Part shown: piece by piece, positions 22,670 through 36,700 of the stretch
Layout: every line of letters begins with the position of its first letter
Numbering within the stretch: position 1 is the stretch's first letter
Assembly (NCBI GenBank): GCA_963971425.1
Contig: OZ020525.1
Span: 7,237,560 to 7,301,559, forward strand
Direction: 5' to 3'
DNA from: Bryoerythrophyllum caledonicum
Taxonomy: Eukaryota > Streptophyta > Bryopsida > Pottiales > Pottiaceae
Length of the DNA: 64,000 nt
The notes under the pieces: generated by a model
The model's database searches: none
Told to the model about the DNA's origin: nothing
What the model saw: only the letters and a program-made list of their open reading frames with translations
Translations under genes and position numbers: made by a program

Positions 22670-25080
22670 TGTCTCTAAAATTCTTGATTGTTTGTCACCA
22701 AAAGCACTTTGAAATTACTCATTCTAGTGCAAAGAATGGAAAAGAAGAATAAAGTCATTTTTTCCATCTTCAACCGTATAGATACTATTCTATACTATTT
22801 ATACCACATGTTCACAAATTTTTATAATCTTTGATTCCACGGACTGAAAAATTATACTGTCCAAAGTGAAGAGAATTTTTTTTTCCTTTGATGCATTAAA
22901 AGGATTGCTAGATTTTGAATTTAAAATATAAAAATTCTAGATTTTGTACCACTACGATGTATGTGACATTGATAGTAATTTCTTGGTATACCAAATTTTA
23001 GGGATATCAAAGAAATCAAGCATATTGAATAAAATTAGCAATTAAGAGAGATTCAAATATCACCAATCTACATTTTGATTTTTAATTTGTTCATTCTTGT
23101 GTAAATTGGAAATTCAAACGGTAAAAGCAAAGTTTCTTGCTTCTTTCTAAAGTAGAAAAGAAAAGAAAAGTGAAATAAATCAAGATCTCTATTGTTTATG
23201 AGGAAATGAATTTGGATATGTATCCCTTGCCCAAAAATAAGTTAGAAAAACTTTGACTTGTCTTGAAGTGTAAGTTTTATACTTCACTAAATATAAACAT
23301 GTACACTAAATATGAACTTGTACATAATTGCTAACTAGGCAATTAATGTAGTGACGAAACTATACACTGAATGTCAATTAATACACTATCTGTCAATTCT
23401 GGTAAAGATTGCAACATATATTTTTTACTTGTGAACGTTTAGTGTATCAAAAGTAGAAGAAGACTTCATGTACATTTCAAGTATCAAAGGGTAAAAAATG
23501 GGATTGAGGATGATATGTCAACGGGGGAGAATAATGACATGACCGCTACTAGGGGGTTGATTGAGAGTCATATTAACCCTAGAAAGCATGAGAAGCTAAA
23601 AAGTAGTTTCTTAGATAACATTTTAACTTCTGAAGAAAAAGTGAAAAATTTCATATCAAACATAAAGTATGCTAAAACATTATGAAAATTTCACCAAAGG
23701 TATACATTAAAGAGTCAAAACTTGTGGTGTATATGAAACGTCCGTAAAATTAGAGATTTGGCCACCCATGGTTATAGGCCCAAATCTCTAATCGTAATAA
23801 CTTATTCAGTTTTATGTCCTTTACAAATTTTCAAATTGGAATGGAAACTAAGCTTCATAGACTTCATTTCATAAGTTGGACTCAAAATCAAAAAATATCA
23901 TTTTTATGACTCAAATTAAGATTTAGGGATAGGGGGAGAAGGTTTTGAAAATCACTACTTTGAGATCCATGTCACAAAAATTTTCTTCTTTAGATAAAAC
24001 TTGATTAACTCAATGAGGCAAGTTTCATCATCATCTAATACTTTCACATTCAATGAACTCTACACAAAAAGAATTGGATGAAAAACAACTGCATACAACA
24101 ATAATCATCTTCAAAATGTCATCTGAGAAGCCACTTTTTGGTTGGTTTGGCGTTCAAGGGATAAGAAGAAAATGTCTGTGACATGGATCTCAATATAGTA
24201 GAGAATTTTAGAAACTTCTAGCTCTAGCTCTAAATTCGAATTCAAGTTCTTTAAATGATATTTTTGATTTTGAGTCCAACCATTGATATAAATTTTATGA
24301 AGTGTAGTTTCCATTCCAATTTTGTAAAATACATAAAATTGAATAAGTTACTGCAATTTGAACTTTGAACCCATAAAAATCACAATAACTTCAAATTTTC
24401 ACAAAAATATATGTTGTTTGTGTGAAATAAACAAAACATGTGATCTCATCTCTGAAAAATGAAATAAATAATTTCCACTTATATTTAATGAAAGATTAGA
24501 GCACACAGTAGAATGGAAATTGGGATTGAGGCCACAGTTATAGGTTGTGTTGTTCTAGGGTTAATGACATTTGTGGCTAAACACTAATGGTTAACTTATT
24601 TATAAATAGTGTACTTATCCTAATACACTATTTGTACAACTACACTAAATGTCATATTTAGTGTATCATTGAAGATTATCATTTTTACAATCTTAAATAA
24701 GATAGTGTCACTTACTTATATTATTTTTTGTATTTGATAAAGGATCGTAGCTAAAGTTTTTGAAGTTGTCCAAAGTGCCCACACTTAACAAATAACTAAC
24801 ATAACAATAGTTATGATGACACGATAATGATGACATAACTTTTTTCTTTAGATTTCATCATAACAAAAATTATATTCCTATGTAGCTCTTAACTTCTTGC
24901 ATCTTTGTACAAAATGTCAAGAATGTATAATTTTAGTATCAAACTTCTCAATATTAAATTTAAACCATGACCTAGAGTTTGGTGTAAATTTGCACAACAA
25001 TGCAAAAAAATAAAAAATTATAATCATGGTGTTTGAAGTCACCATAGCTAGTTTGTGAAACTTGTCGATTTTTATGGATG
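22670..25080. mobile_element. Old, interrupted TTAA-type element
   Basis: The left part (22670-23300: 'tgtttgtcaccaaaagcactttgaaatta ... tagtgcaaagaa') and the right part (about 24740-24950: 'aaagtttttgaagttgtccaaagtgcccacactt') match the two halves of copy 3 at 12137-13086. The intervening 23.5-24.7 kb is foreign and contains its own inverted repeat. Confidence 0.5.
23770..24370. repeat. Inverted repeat with arms of about 230 bp
   Basis: 23770-24000 (ttcaaattggaatggaaact ... gagatccatgtcaca) is matched in reverse complement by about 24130-24370 (tgtgacatggatctcaa ... ttccattccaattttgta). A related copy is at 54680-54960. Probably a foldback-type element. Confidence 0.6.
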
Positions 25081-26016
25081 TATTCTTTCATCAATCAATC
25101 ATATTGTGCAAAAGAAACTGTAACTCAAATAAAACACATTCACGGATGCACTTTGTTGATAGCTTCACATTGATGTGTAAAGTAAACATTTAAACAATGT
25201 GGTTTAACTCTTGCATCTTTGAATGTGATGAAAATATCAACAAATGCATAGCAATGAAGAATCTTTTAAAGAATTTTTTTAATGAAAATTTAATGCACAT
25301 GAAATACAAACTAGTATGTAGTATTTTATTTAAATATAGTTGACAATATTTTTTTAGGTGTTCAAAGAGGTCTATGATAAGATTTCAAGAGATGATCTTT
25401 GTTTTCCAAAAACATTGTATTCGCAAAAAGCGGACTTATACATTAAAAAGCAGACTTTATTCTTCTCTAGATCCAAATTTGGAAACTTCTAGAAAAATCT
25501 TTTAAAATTAAGTATTTAAGAAAATCTTATAGATAGTTATTGCGTCTTCTTTTGTGTTTAAAATGCATACATTGGTTCTCGCACTTTCCATTTGTAGAGA
25601 ATCATGATGTCTTAGACACTTTGTAATGAACACATGTGAAATCATAAAAAATACATACTAGTAAGTTTATCAACTTCTAGGTTGACATCATTCCCACTGT
25701 AAATATCAAAACATAGTGCTTACATACTTTTTACTAATACTATCATAGTCTAAAATCAACACGTTTTCTAAAATATGAAAAAAACTAATTTATACTTTGG
25801 TTTAGGGATCCTGCTAACCATTCTTCTACTCTGGATCTTGCAATTCATTCTCAAGTTTGTCTTTCTCAATATCTTCTATCAAATTTGCCATGCGTTCAAG
25901 CAAATGATGCACTTGTGCCTTCGGTATAGATTTTTCTTTCTCTGTTTCTGTACCACCAACAACCATGGTTTCACTCTTCGACTTGCTTTTATTCACCCAT
26001 GATGTGATGGTTGTGT
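25081..26016. other. Unassigned AT-rich spacer
   Basis: No gene or repeat recognised. Confidence 0.4.
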
Positions 26017-27950
26017 CTACATCAATTCAATTTGCCGACTCTGAAGAAAGTTTCCACCTTTGTGTATGCAATTTTCGTACCTCCAATGCCACATGCCAGG
26101 CACATCTTTCAAACAAGTGGGCTTTGGCCAATACCAAGTCACTAGCATTGACTTGATCTCCTTTGAAAGCCCTCTCATTTGGATCACCTTTCCAAGAAAG
26201 AATGGGATGCCTGCTTTTCTATCTTCTTTACCCGTGCACATTGCTACAAAATAACCTATCTTCACATCCTCAAAAGCATCAAACATTGGAAATACACCTC
26301 CGTTTGATTGAAGATTGTTCCTCAAAGAATCATCAGATATAGATCTTTGTTTCTTACTTGGCCTTGTAGGTTTGGTTTGTGGTTTGTCTAGCATGGGACC
26401 AAAATATTTAAAAACTTTGATTGGTAGAAGATTGCTCAATACCTCTTTAACGTCCTATGTAGTAGTACTAGTAGAGCCACCAACAATACCATCTCCCGTA
26501 CGTTTTTGTGCTCTTCCTTCAACTTTACATTCCATACTAGGTATTATATATTCATTGGGCCAAAAAGGATGACCCCGGGTTTCAAATTTTTCACTTGCTG
26601 GAAAGTCAAAAAGATTTTCTATCAAACACCGTATGTCTACAATTGCATCGTCATTGTTGGAAGATTTGTTTCCTAGCAATGCATCTCTCTTTCATCCGAA
26701 TCAATGCTTCCAATGACTTTACATCTCTGTAAAGTTCTTCTTTTGAATATATGGCATAGTTCTTCTTTTGAATATATGCCATAGTTCTTCTTTTGAATAT
26801 ATGGCATGCCGCCTTCAAGATAAAACCTTAAGTGATGTGGCATAGAAACACCGATGATGGCATCTAGTCATGTCGACAAGTGTGGTGTAATAAAAGACTT
26901 CCAATTCCAAACATGCTCCAAATGTCTTCATGTTGCAAAGGCCTCAGTATGAGATTCTCCTTTCTTTACCATCTCCAAGAATTCCTTCAAAAAACCAATG
27001 TCCCACAATTTCAAACTTCCAGATATGACACTGAACCTTTGATCTATGTCTTCGTGGGCGTGTCCTTCGATGAAGAAACTGATATATACTTCTCCGAAGT
27101 TCTTGAGACCCACCACTGTTGCACACAAACCAAACATATATTGGTTTTTGTTCTATCTACCACAATTGTCCACGTAGATGCATAGTATAGGCGGTAAAGT
27201 ATTTTCCTATTGTCTCATGACATCACCTAAAGAGGTGCATTATGGAAGTCACGACTTCAATGCTGTCATATTTGTGGTGAGAGTCTATCCATTTATTTGT
27301 GTACAAACCGACAACATGTACAAGTACACTACACATAACAATCTTCACATAACAATCTTCTATGTCCTTCACTGACTGCTGAAGCTTTAGAACCATGGTT
27401 GTATTTTTATCCATGCCATCCACAATCAAACACAATGATCCCCTAGGGAAAAATATAGCATCCTCCTTTGCCCGCCAATAATCCCTCTGTTCTTCTCCTG
27501 AAAAGTTCAATGAAGTTGAAGATTCTTCTTCATTACTTCTTTTTATATGGCACTCTCAGAAGCTTCTACACAAGTCTTATACTTCCAACATGTCTGACAC
27601 TTTGAGAATCTTGAATGAGGAGGGATTTGAACATTGATAAGCTCCTTGCGCCACATTTTGTAAAACTCATTTTTCCCAAGTGGATTTCCACCACAAAGTT
27701 GTTGTACCTCATCAATCACTGCCTCCGTAACGTCTTTTTGCTCAGTGTTCATTGGCAATAACACTAGTGGCAACATCACATTATCCTTCTTCCAACATCA
27801 TTCACAATCTGGTTGAGTGCATCATAATTCTCTTACGTAGCTTTCAAAAGCAACTCTTGTGGCTTTCGCTTGAATTGAAGAACGAGGTGTCTATGTAGAG
27901 TTGCCGTGGATAGCTGTCGTAGTCCGATAGTTCGTACTTTCCAAAGTTAA
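26017..27950 (-). pseudogene. C-terminal part of a dead DUF7869-type gene
   Basis: Fragments in consecutive order on the minus strand match the family represented intact at 44290-47747. In gene order they are: an HGN-containing linker (about 27930); RFSKCQTC, the CxxC motif, at 27543-27779; LIVDGMDKNTT, with the first presumed catalytic Asp, at 27223-27510; FIEGHAHEDIDQRF, the HEDID motif, at 26928-27137; and a C-terminal BAH-like segment (VKIGYFVAMC ... GKVIQM) at 26017-26439. They lie in different frames with intervening stops, so the gene is dead. The matching N-terminal part is on the same strand at 51380-52189, more than 23 kb away, as expected if a later insertion split the gene near 27.95 kb. 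Confidence 0.8.
26735..26818 (+). repeat. 29-bp tandem triplication
   Basis: Three near-identical copies of 'gttcttcttttgaatatatg(g/c)cata'. Confidence 0.8.
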
Positions 27951-29498
27951 CCAGAATTAACCTTAAGCGAGCTCACCTAACTAGACCGTTTCCAGGGATT
28001 TTTATCGTGTGTCAAACTTTCTAAATCTAAGGACTATTCATACTCAATACCTCAGTACATCCAGGATGATGGCTTCCCCGGTACCCTAGTGACCGGTAAC
28101 AAGAAACCACAATTGTTTAATTTAAACTCTAACGCGCGTCAGAGTAGTTTTCTGGTAAGTTTTTACAGTGCCCGGAAAGTCACTGCCCTCTGTTTTCATA
28201 GCCCAGAGGCCACAGTCTCCACAACCTAGCTCTACACCATGAAAAAGCTAAAAGGTTGCAGCTAGTTCACCGGCCTTCAAAATCTACTGGAAATTAGTCC
28301 TGGTAAACTGATCACGCAAAGCCGGTTACGCAAAGCGGGATGCCAACTACAACCACATCCAATGAATCAAACAAAGAAGATACAAGAATCACAACAATCT
28401 AGTGCTAAGTAATTCACATAATCAAGACAACCTCCTACGGGGATCAAGGGATCTCATCCACTGTAAAGATTAAAAATCGTGAATACTCCAGACTCACGCT
28501 TAGCTGGGATCTCTCCCGGTCGGCGGTGTATCAAGAGGGGGGATGTCACCCTTTCTCTCTATCAATCCAAACACTTCCCACTAAAGGGATACTATAATAA
28601 ATAGTAGTGGGCTTCCCGAATCCCATCCAGTAAGCAACTCTACCCAGTCCAACCAATCTAAGGTTTGAAGTAGATCCCGGATCTTACTCTACCATCTAGC
28701 ATGGATATCATACTCCCTCCAGAAGCCTTAGCTCACATTCAACCACATAACATTCAACAAGCCACAACCTTGCACATCCTAGCAAAGATCCACTAGGAGG
28801 ACTCAACTCCCTCTTTTTCTACTCACACAAGCTCAACAATGGCTATAGACACAAGCAATGAATGCAAGACACAAGCAAAGCAACAAAGAGAAGAGTACTT
28901 AAACCAAGAGCCCAAGGTTCTTTAAGTACACAAAGGCCACTAGCTACCCTCCAAAAACTAGGTCCACAAAAGGTGGGAAACGACATCTAGATCCTAGAGA
29001 ATTGCCTAGTCACCGGCGGATTACCGGTTAGAGCGGTAAACTGGAAGACTCCCGGTCTGAGACCAGTAAAACATACTTTAACAAAAGTAGGTAGCCGGAG
29101 TATTCACTCAAGTGGTAGTGACCAAGTGCACAATGGGGCCCCATCGACATCACTACTCTCATCCTAGCGTTAATCTACCGCATCTAGCAACATCCTATCA
29201 ATCGATAGGAAAAATCCACAATAACATATAACATAGGCTTATGTGGAAGATCCATCCGGAAGAGTGGACTTATCTTCCGGTAGATCCATGGGAGGATTGG
29301 CTGGAAGATTGGAAGTATCCACGGGTACATAATTAAAAGAATCCACCGGAAGGTTGGAAGTCTCAATCGGGAGGTCTACCGGTAGATTAGGAGTATCTAC
29401 CGATATATTGGGAGTATCCACCAATACATGAGAAGTCTCCACCGGATCAACAACCATAGCTACCGGAGACTCAACCAAAGAATCCGTCTATGAGAAGG
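27951..29498. mobile_element. Left part of a CCGG-rich insertion (layer 2)
   Basis: Sequence style (frequent CCGG, 'accggtag', 'tccaccgg') changes abruptly from the DUF7869 relic and is shared with 48644-51370. The two parts flank the 19-kb element. I could not find LTRs or TIRs at the outer ends (about 27.95 and 51.37 kb), so the class is unresolved; an LTR retroelement fragment is possible. Confidence 0.55.
29239..29498 (-). pseudogene. C-terminal piece of a decayed gag-like reading frame (Val-Asp-Thr-rich repeats)
   Basis: A minus-strand frame encodes degenerate repeats of the type VDTPNLPVD. It opens directly at the left end of the 19-kb element. When the element and one AAAG duplication are removed, it is in frame with the minus-strand frame that ends at 48644. 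One in-frame TAG (29487-29489 region) lies just inside the junction. I do not recognise the protein family. Confidence 0.55.
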
Positions 29499-29502
29499 AA
29501 AG

Positions 29503-29530
29503 ATGCGACATTTAAGTAAATGTGGACTTT
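29503..29530 (+). repeat. Left terminal inverted repeat of the 19-kb element
   Basis: ATGCGACATTTAAGTAAATG followed by TGGACTTT; pairs with 48612-48639. Shorter repeats of 'TGGACTT' follow at 29542 and, inverted, at 48586-48610. Confidence 0.85.
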
Positions 29531-30128
29531 AAGATGAATTCTGGACTTAGGATCAATTCTTGATATAGGAAGCAAGATCATGAGATCATACGGTCTTACC
29601 ATTGGCATCAGGAATAATTTCAATAACTATAGGATTGAGCCTACACATTACGGGTAACTGCAACATTCACTTAGGGATGAAGTTTAAAAAGGCATCAAAC
29701 AATGTAGTGGAATCTGGCAATCAAAGATACATCGCTTACATAGTGAGATCCTACAATCTAACAACACATGTAGGGCAATCAATGTAGTACACGTCAAACA
29801 AAGAAGCATTCAATTAGGCGCAGAGAATGGGGGTATGAACCACTGACAACTTTACTTATAGAGTATACTGAACAAAAGTAAGCCGCTGAAGAACTGAATG
29901 TAGGGAAGCGGCTACATACTATGTATTACTCGCTTAAGATACATAGCGTACATAGTAAGATTCTACGGTCTAACAATACATGTAGGGCAATCAATGTAGT
30001 ACACATCAAAAAAATAAGCATCCAAATAGGCGTGGAGAATGGGGGTAATGACTATCAAAAAAATATATTCATAGAATAAACTGGATGAAATCGAACGCCA
30101 AGTTACAGAACTCAATGTAGGGAACCGA

Positions 30129-30758
30129 CTACGTACTTCGTAACACTCGCTCAAAGTGCCACGGTTCAAGCAGTCTACGATTAAACTTTACATCCATCGG
30201 GTGCCCCCGCAGATACTCCTTCACCGAGGCGTAAGATCGCAGCGGAAGGATGAACGGAAGCAACGCTGTGCCAATATTAGGTATTACATTGGATGTGTTG
30301 GGTAAGGTCATTTTACCATGCCATGACTTCGGAAAGTAGCAAGCGAGGTCTCCGTTGAAGACATGACGCATTGGCTGGTCATCAACCATCAATATTTTGT
30401 CAAGAAGACAGAACTGCTTCGTCTTCCGGTCCGTTGAGAGTCTCTGAAGAACCTTGTCACAGAAAAAATACAATTGTGGCCTGGAACACTTGTTTCGTCC
30501 ATAACAAAAAAAAAGTCTTGACCTTATGTCTTCGGGGAGGAGGACTTCAAGGACCTTCTTTAGGCGCGCGAGGACCATGGACGACCATATACCAACTTGG
30601 AAGGACCTCAGAAGTATACTGAAGAACTCTAGGAGACCAGGCCAAACAATGATGTTGTTCCGATTGAAGCGTCGCGGAGAGCAGTTATCGTATTGCTCGA
30701 AACAAAGCAATCCGTTGACAGACAACACGATAACTTTTGTCGAGTCGTCGCGTCGCTG
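30129..30758 (-). pseudogene. Second, degenerate FCP1/NIF-like phosphatase exon
   Basis: The frame opens after a good acceptor (..TGATCACAG, exon from about 30758) and runs to a stop at 30129. It has the layout of the FCP1-like HAD domain: KVIVLSVNGLL (motif I position), VGIWSSM (motif II) and KILMVDDQP (motif III), then YLRGHPM near the end. The neighbouring copy at 31159-31820 reads VVLDLNGFL, VVVWSCAM and LLIDDSPEK. The nucleophilic Asp of motif I is replaced by Ser here, so catalytic activity is unlikely. It may be an alternative terminal exon of the upstream gene or a tandem-duplicated fragment; I found no donor site that settles this. Confidence 0.6.
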
Positions 30759-33700
30759 TGATCATAGAGAAAGATAGAAGTTATAAACAACATCATGGAT
30801 CGTAGGATCCCACCACAGTGCCATCCATACTACAAACAAATCATCCATACAAGATCCTTAACTACTCCATCCATGAGGGTCGTAGGATCCTACTACACTG
30901 CTATCCGCATCACAAAGATCATACAACTGTATCCTTAACTACTACATTCCTCAGGGTCGTAGGATCCTACCACCCTAACGATAATTTATGGGAGATATTG
31001 AGATTAATAATATTCAAAATAAGATGATGGCCTCAATACTGAAGAGTGTCTCATAGAGTAGAGGTACATCCTACAAGTTTATATTGAAACAAAATATACA
31101 AAATATACACATCACCGATACGAGTGAGTAGTCATTGAAATGCCCCGACTTTGGAATTCTATTTTTGAGAACACCCAATTATGATGTTCTGAGCCAACGC
31201 AGTGGACCTAAATTCTCCAGGAACCGGACATCTAGGAAGGGGATGGTTACGGACATATTCGACCACAGAGAGATTTGAGGAAAACATATTTTCGAGCCAT
31301 GGAAGCATAGTGTTCATGAGGAACTTGTCCTTCAGGTCACCTGTCCACGTTCGAGGATGAATCGCACTGAACTCATCGTTGACGAGGTTCTTCTCCGGGC
31401 TATCGTCAATGAGCAATGTCAAACTGAGGTCTACATGGTCAACATATTTCCTGACGTTTTTGAGGTCCTTGAGCATGTACTTCTTCTCAACGTTGTTCCC
31501 CGCTCTCGGAAAGCTCGACTCCGTAATATCAGATTGTGACATAACTGTTAGGTCAACTAGCTTAACAGTAGAACTACCCAAAGCCACCTGTAACATGCTA
31601 TCGACATTTTTCCTCATGGCGCAACTCCATACCACGACAGTAGCCTTATTTGTGAGCACCTTCAGAAAATTTGCACACTCAGGTCTAGCGACAGTTTTAC
31701 GCCCCTTATCGTACGATCTGTGAATCAGAAATCCATTCAAGTCCAGCACAACAGTGTACCGAGGTTGCCTTACCTTTGCTGATCTAGGGGCTGATTTAAT
31801 GGCGGGTGCACTGAGTTTTCCTGCAGAAAACAAATGTTGCAAGAATGAGTCTCCAGTACAGAAAACAAATAATAAGTAGTAGAGTTGTCTAGAATCATAC
31901 CTTCTCTAGAGGAACCAGAGCCCTTATGTGCCACCAATAATGGAACCTTTTCACGACGTTGAGCAGTCCCCAACATCTCAACTGCCCAAAAAAAGGAGGT
32001 AATTAGTGAAGAATACACGACAAAAAAGCCATTCAGAATGCATATACATTACCAACATTCGAGACAACAGTGCTGGAGGATAGTAGGATCCTACCATCCC
32101 ATCAGAATGGTAGGATCCTACCATCTCAATAGGAACAAAAAATACTACACTCCCCAAAGCGATCGTAAGATCCTACGATGGCCGTAAGGATCGCCGATCT
32201 TGATATCCCCTAAGGATAATAGTGTGAATATAGAACATAAGAGATACACAGAAAACACTAAGATTGTTGAATTTAGTAGCTCATACCTTCTGCAGAGGTT
32301 CCTGCATCGGTATGTTGTGCGGATGGAGGACCCTTTTCAGCAGCATCAGCCTCAACATCAGGTATTGGGACGACCCTAAAGGTTGTTGGCTGAATTTCTT
32401 GACTGAAATTCAAAGGGTCATCCAAGTAGTCCTCAACAATAGGTGTATTCGAAACATTCCTAGGAGGGCTGAAGGCCTGTAGTGACTGACTAGCCTCCTC
32501 AAATATGCCTATGATAAGGTCCCTATCGAACGGCGCTTTACTTACTGGGGGTGAAACAGTCGGATCAATGTCCTGTAACGTAGCAAGTGTATTCGCGGCT
32601 AAGTGTTGCTCAGGATCCGTCGTAGTCTCCAAGTCCTGGCTGGAAGAAGGATGAGACGATGGTTCTAACTCCATCGGTGTAGGTTCGGACGACGGGGGAT
32701 GAAGCACGTCCGATCTTCTCAGCTTTAATGGTGGTACATTCGTGACGGTCATCCTGGTTTGAGGAGCAAGTAACTCTTCCTCCGCGAGCAACGACGCCTC
32801 CTCTTCTCTTCTTGTCCTTTCTTGATCTGGAACTGAACTCACCTCCAAAAGTTCACCTCCTCGACAACTCAGGACCTCATGGCACTCATTGGGCAAGTCG
32901 TTAAGTAGAGCCTGAAGGCTGATATCCTCTGCTTCATATATTGTGCTGACATTGACTTGGTGGATATCATGCATAAGAGAATCGCCATGACCGTAGACAT
33001 GCTCCGCCGCTGCTGAAGTAGACCGCACATAATCGTCATGAGAAATTTGGAAAAGCTACGGCCATTAAATAAGGTCAGTCAAGCTCTTGTCCCAGTTGGC
33101 AACTACTAACGAAAACCTGAACATCAAAATGGCTAAAAGGGGGTGTAGGACAAAGTGCGTTGTGCACGTAGAAGCATCTATGCATAACTACAACGATCAG
33201 AACCTGGTAAGAATAAATCTCTACAACGAAAGACGAGCAGGGACAGTAGGATCTTACAATCTTAAAGCACTCTCCGAGTAGTAACTGATGACTATATCGC
33301 GTAAAATGGATCCATCGATACATATATTCCAAGTTCTATAAACTACAAGCAGAGCAATGTTATTCATACTGGCCGCTCTGAAGATGAAGTACGTAGATGC
33401 CGATCATGAACTTCCTCAGTTCCCTGCATGGAGTTGGGATATGATGATGAATACAACGAATATGCAAACAGAAAATTAACCACAGTACATAGCTGATCAG
33501 TTCACATGGTTATTGTTATATATAATTGTCATAGAAATAGTTTGTCCGCTGAGAGAGATAAAAATAAGCGTGTGTATCATACAATGGTCGCCTCATGGGC
33601 ACCGGTTTGTGTAGAAGAGGGCGGAGTCAAGTTGATCTGCTCCTGGTTTTGCAACTGCAATCTTCGATGAGACTTGGACCTGCCCGAACGCCTGTTGTCC

Positions 33701-36700
33701 AAAGGTGGATCCTCCTCTTCGGTGTCCTCCGCCTCCACATCAGTGGCCTTCTCGGAGGGTGCCTTGTCCGAGTCGCTGGAGGAATCACTCTCGGAGCTGG
33801 ATACGGGTATGACCTTCTTCTTGCCTCTTGCGATCGTCTTTTTCTTCCTCTCGCTCACAGTCAAGGCTGCCATGGCAGGTACCGCTATTGCTAGCGTCTG
33901 AGCACTTTCCCAGATATCCTTCGCTGTCTCATCCGCTCTCATCACTTCATCCCTGGAGAAGACGACTTCGATGACTTGTGCTCCTTTAGTCTACAACACA
34001 GAGTGGTAGGCTATATTAGATGACAGGAAACAGATTCATACAATGTAAGGATAGCGTGGATAGAGAACTTGAACGAACTGAGAGATGAGGTAAAGAGATC
34101 GTAGGATCCTACAGTCATCTTACCAGGCCAATCCAGGTAATCGAAGGACCCCCACCGATGTTGACAATAAGATTGTTAGGAGCCCCCAATGTGCCAATCA
34201 ACTTGCTAACCGCGTCGATATTGAAATTGGCATAAGAATGTTGGGCCCATTATTTGGGAGCATCCTTGAAATCTGCTGCGGATATCACTGTCTGGAACGG
34301 CATCTCATTCCCAAAAGCAGATCGGAAGCACATTGCTTCAGCAGAATTGAAGTCGTTCCCGTACACAAAGTTGAAGTACAAGGGCAATGTTGGTTCCGGA
34401 GATGAAGGACTCGCGAAGCCCTGCGTCCCCTAGGTAATATATAAAGTGGGGGTATGAAACCAGGGTAGCGTTTGTGTAGCGACCGCGCCCCTCTCAGCTA
34501 CAACGTTGGCAACATCCACCATTCCAGCCCGATCTGTGATAAACACACCTGGATAACGGACCCTCCTGAACTGGTTATCATCCTTATGCTCCATGGCCTG
34601 CAGAGTACGCAAAACCTTTTCCATGATTGAAAAATCAGGTTTTCCTTTCTCTTTGCGATTGACAAAGCAGTACACCATAACCACCGTTGCATCCTTCTTT
34701 GTCCATTGCAGCATCTGGTCACTGCCCAACAGTAGAATCTTCGCCAGGTCTCCAGATTTCCTGTTCATCCAGGCGGATTTATATTTCGCAGAGAGCGACG
34801 ATCCGGAAGATGTTGGAGCGCTCTCAGCTCGATTCTCCTTGATGGCCTTCTAGTGATCGAAGAGCATCTTCAGAATAGTCGGAAAGTCATCCTCCTTGTT
34901 TGAAGGGGCTAAGGCGGATCCTCGCTTCAAGAAGAAGCGCTCTCCAGCAAGGTCCTTAATAACCTTCTCAAACCACGTTTCGATGGTGGCTTCGGTGACC
35001 TTGTACTCCGTTGCTGCCCTCACATAATCATCCTCATAATACGAGGCTTCCTTCAGTGTCTTACACCTCAGGGGCTTCTTACAGAAGTAGTGCATAAACT
35101 CATTCTTGATGAGTCTATGCTTCTTCTCAATCTGACACGCCTTCTCAAGGCCTTGAAGAACGGGTACCTTCTTAGCCGACTTCGTCGACTTCACCGAGAC
35201 TTTCTTCGCCATCACCAACTTCGCCATCTTCTCGATGTCACTATCCCACATGAAATAAAGTGGCATCAAGTCGTTCTGCTTTAGAGCCCTTGCCTGGTAT
35301 CGCTTCTGCTTCAAACGCTCCTTCCTGGACCTATCCTCGTTGTCCTCAACGTCATCTGCACAGTCCTCGTCAACACCTGAGACAAAGCTCGAAGTAATCC
35401 TGAATGCGCCGGGAAGAAGTCCAAGTACCCAGCTCTCCTGGATCTGTAACCAAATCTGGAAAATTGGCTTCGAAACAAATAGAAGCGGATATTTTGGGAT
35501 TCCTGGGTTGCTGTCCTCAACGATTTTTGAATCCGAGTTGGAAAATAGTGCCGGAAGTTTGTCAGACCAGGCCTCCAAGGATATCGGGAGTGAGAAGTGA
35601 AATACAAAAATTTGGAGATAGTAGGATCCTACGATCCTGACTACCATGTGGTTAATTGAGTTGGGATCGTAAGATCCTACGATCAGTTTATACCTTGTAT
35701 ATGAATCGGTAAGTCACACATTAACGTGATGGGTAATGTTCCAGTGACTCACCTTGAACTCATTGGAGTGCGTCAATCCATTCTTGGATGGACCTGGACT
35801 ACCGACTGAAACCCAACTCTTACGCGCTAGACCCAGAAGGGTAAGATAGTTGCCCTCTGATCTAATGCCAGCAAGATCTTGGTTGAGGACCCTTGAGTAG
35901 TATAGCATTAAGTTCCAGTCCTTGGGATCCTGCCAGACGATTGTTATGATGAAGCTCTTGGCATTTCTTTCATCTTCTTCCAAGAGACTACCCTCCTCAA
36001 TGAGGACTCTATGCCCAGCCACGCAATGTTGCCCGCCTATAACCACATAGTGTGTGTTTGGGCCGATGTCCTTCAATGTTGGTTGCTCCTTGAAAAACTT
36101 GTATGCATCGTGTGGCACGTCCTTGAAGTCTTCTTTCCGGACTGGATAATGTCCCTTCACTGGCATCACGTACAGATGCTGCAATGATGCCTGAAATGGC
36201 ATCGTGTGCTTCTGGTCTATGAGCTGTAATACTCGCTTATTATCCAGTGGTCGATAAACGACAGTACCGGGAGGAGCTCGGTGAAGGCGGTCAATGTCCA
36301 CTACCAGATCAGCGGGGTCCTACGGGGACACCTTCATTGGCTTCTTACCAAAAATATGGAGTTTCGAGAACTCTCTTTCGTACAGAGTCTTCACAAGCTG
36401 CAGCTCTTTTGCGGTTTTCCCTACGATGGTCTTGCTCGTCATCCCCACTGCCTTCCCTAGTGTCAGCTCGTCCACCTTCGGGTCTGACTTCTTCCTCTGT
36501 GACTTCTTCTTTGGCGCCCCCCCCGCCGCAAGAAGTGAAGACAACCGCTTCTTCTTAGAAGGTGTAGGCGGAGCTGCTTTCTGTCGGTCTCTATTGTACG
36601 AATCTCGATTCGCCTGCAGCTCCTTCCAGCCTTGCACAATCCTTCTGACGTCGGGATTAAAATTCGATATAGTGAATCCCCAGTCCTTGACCGATTCGTT

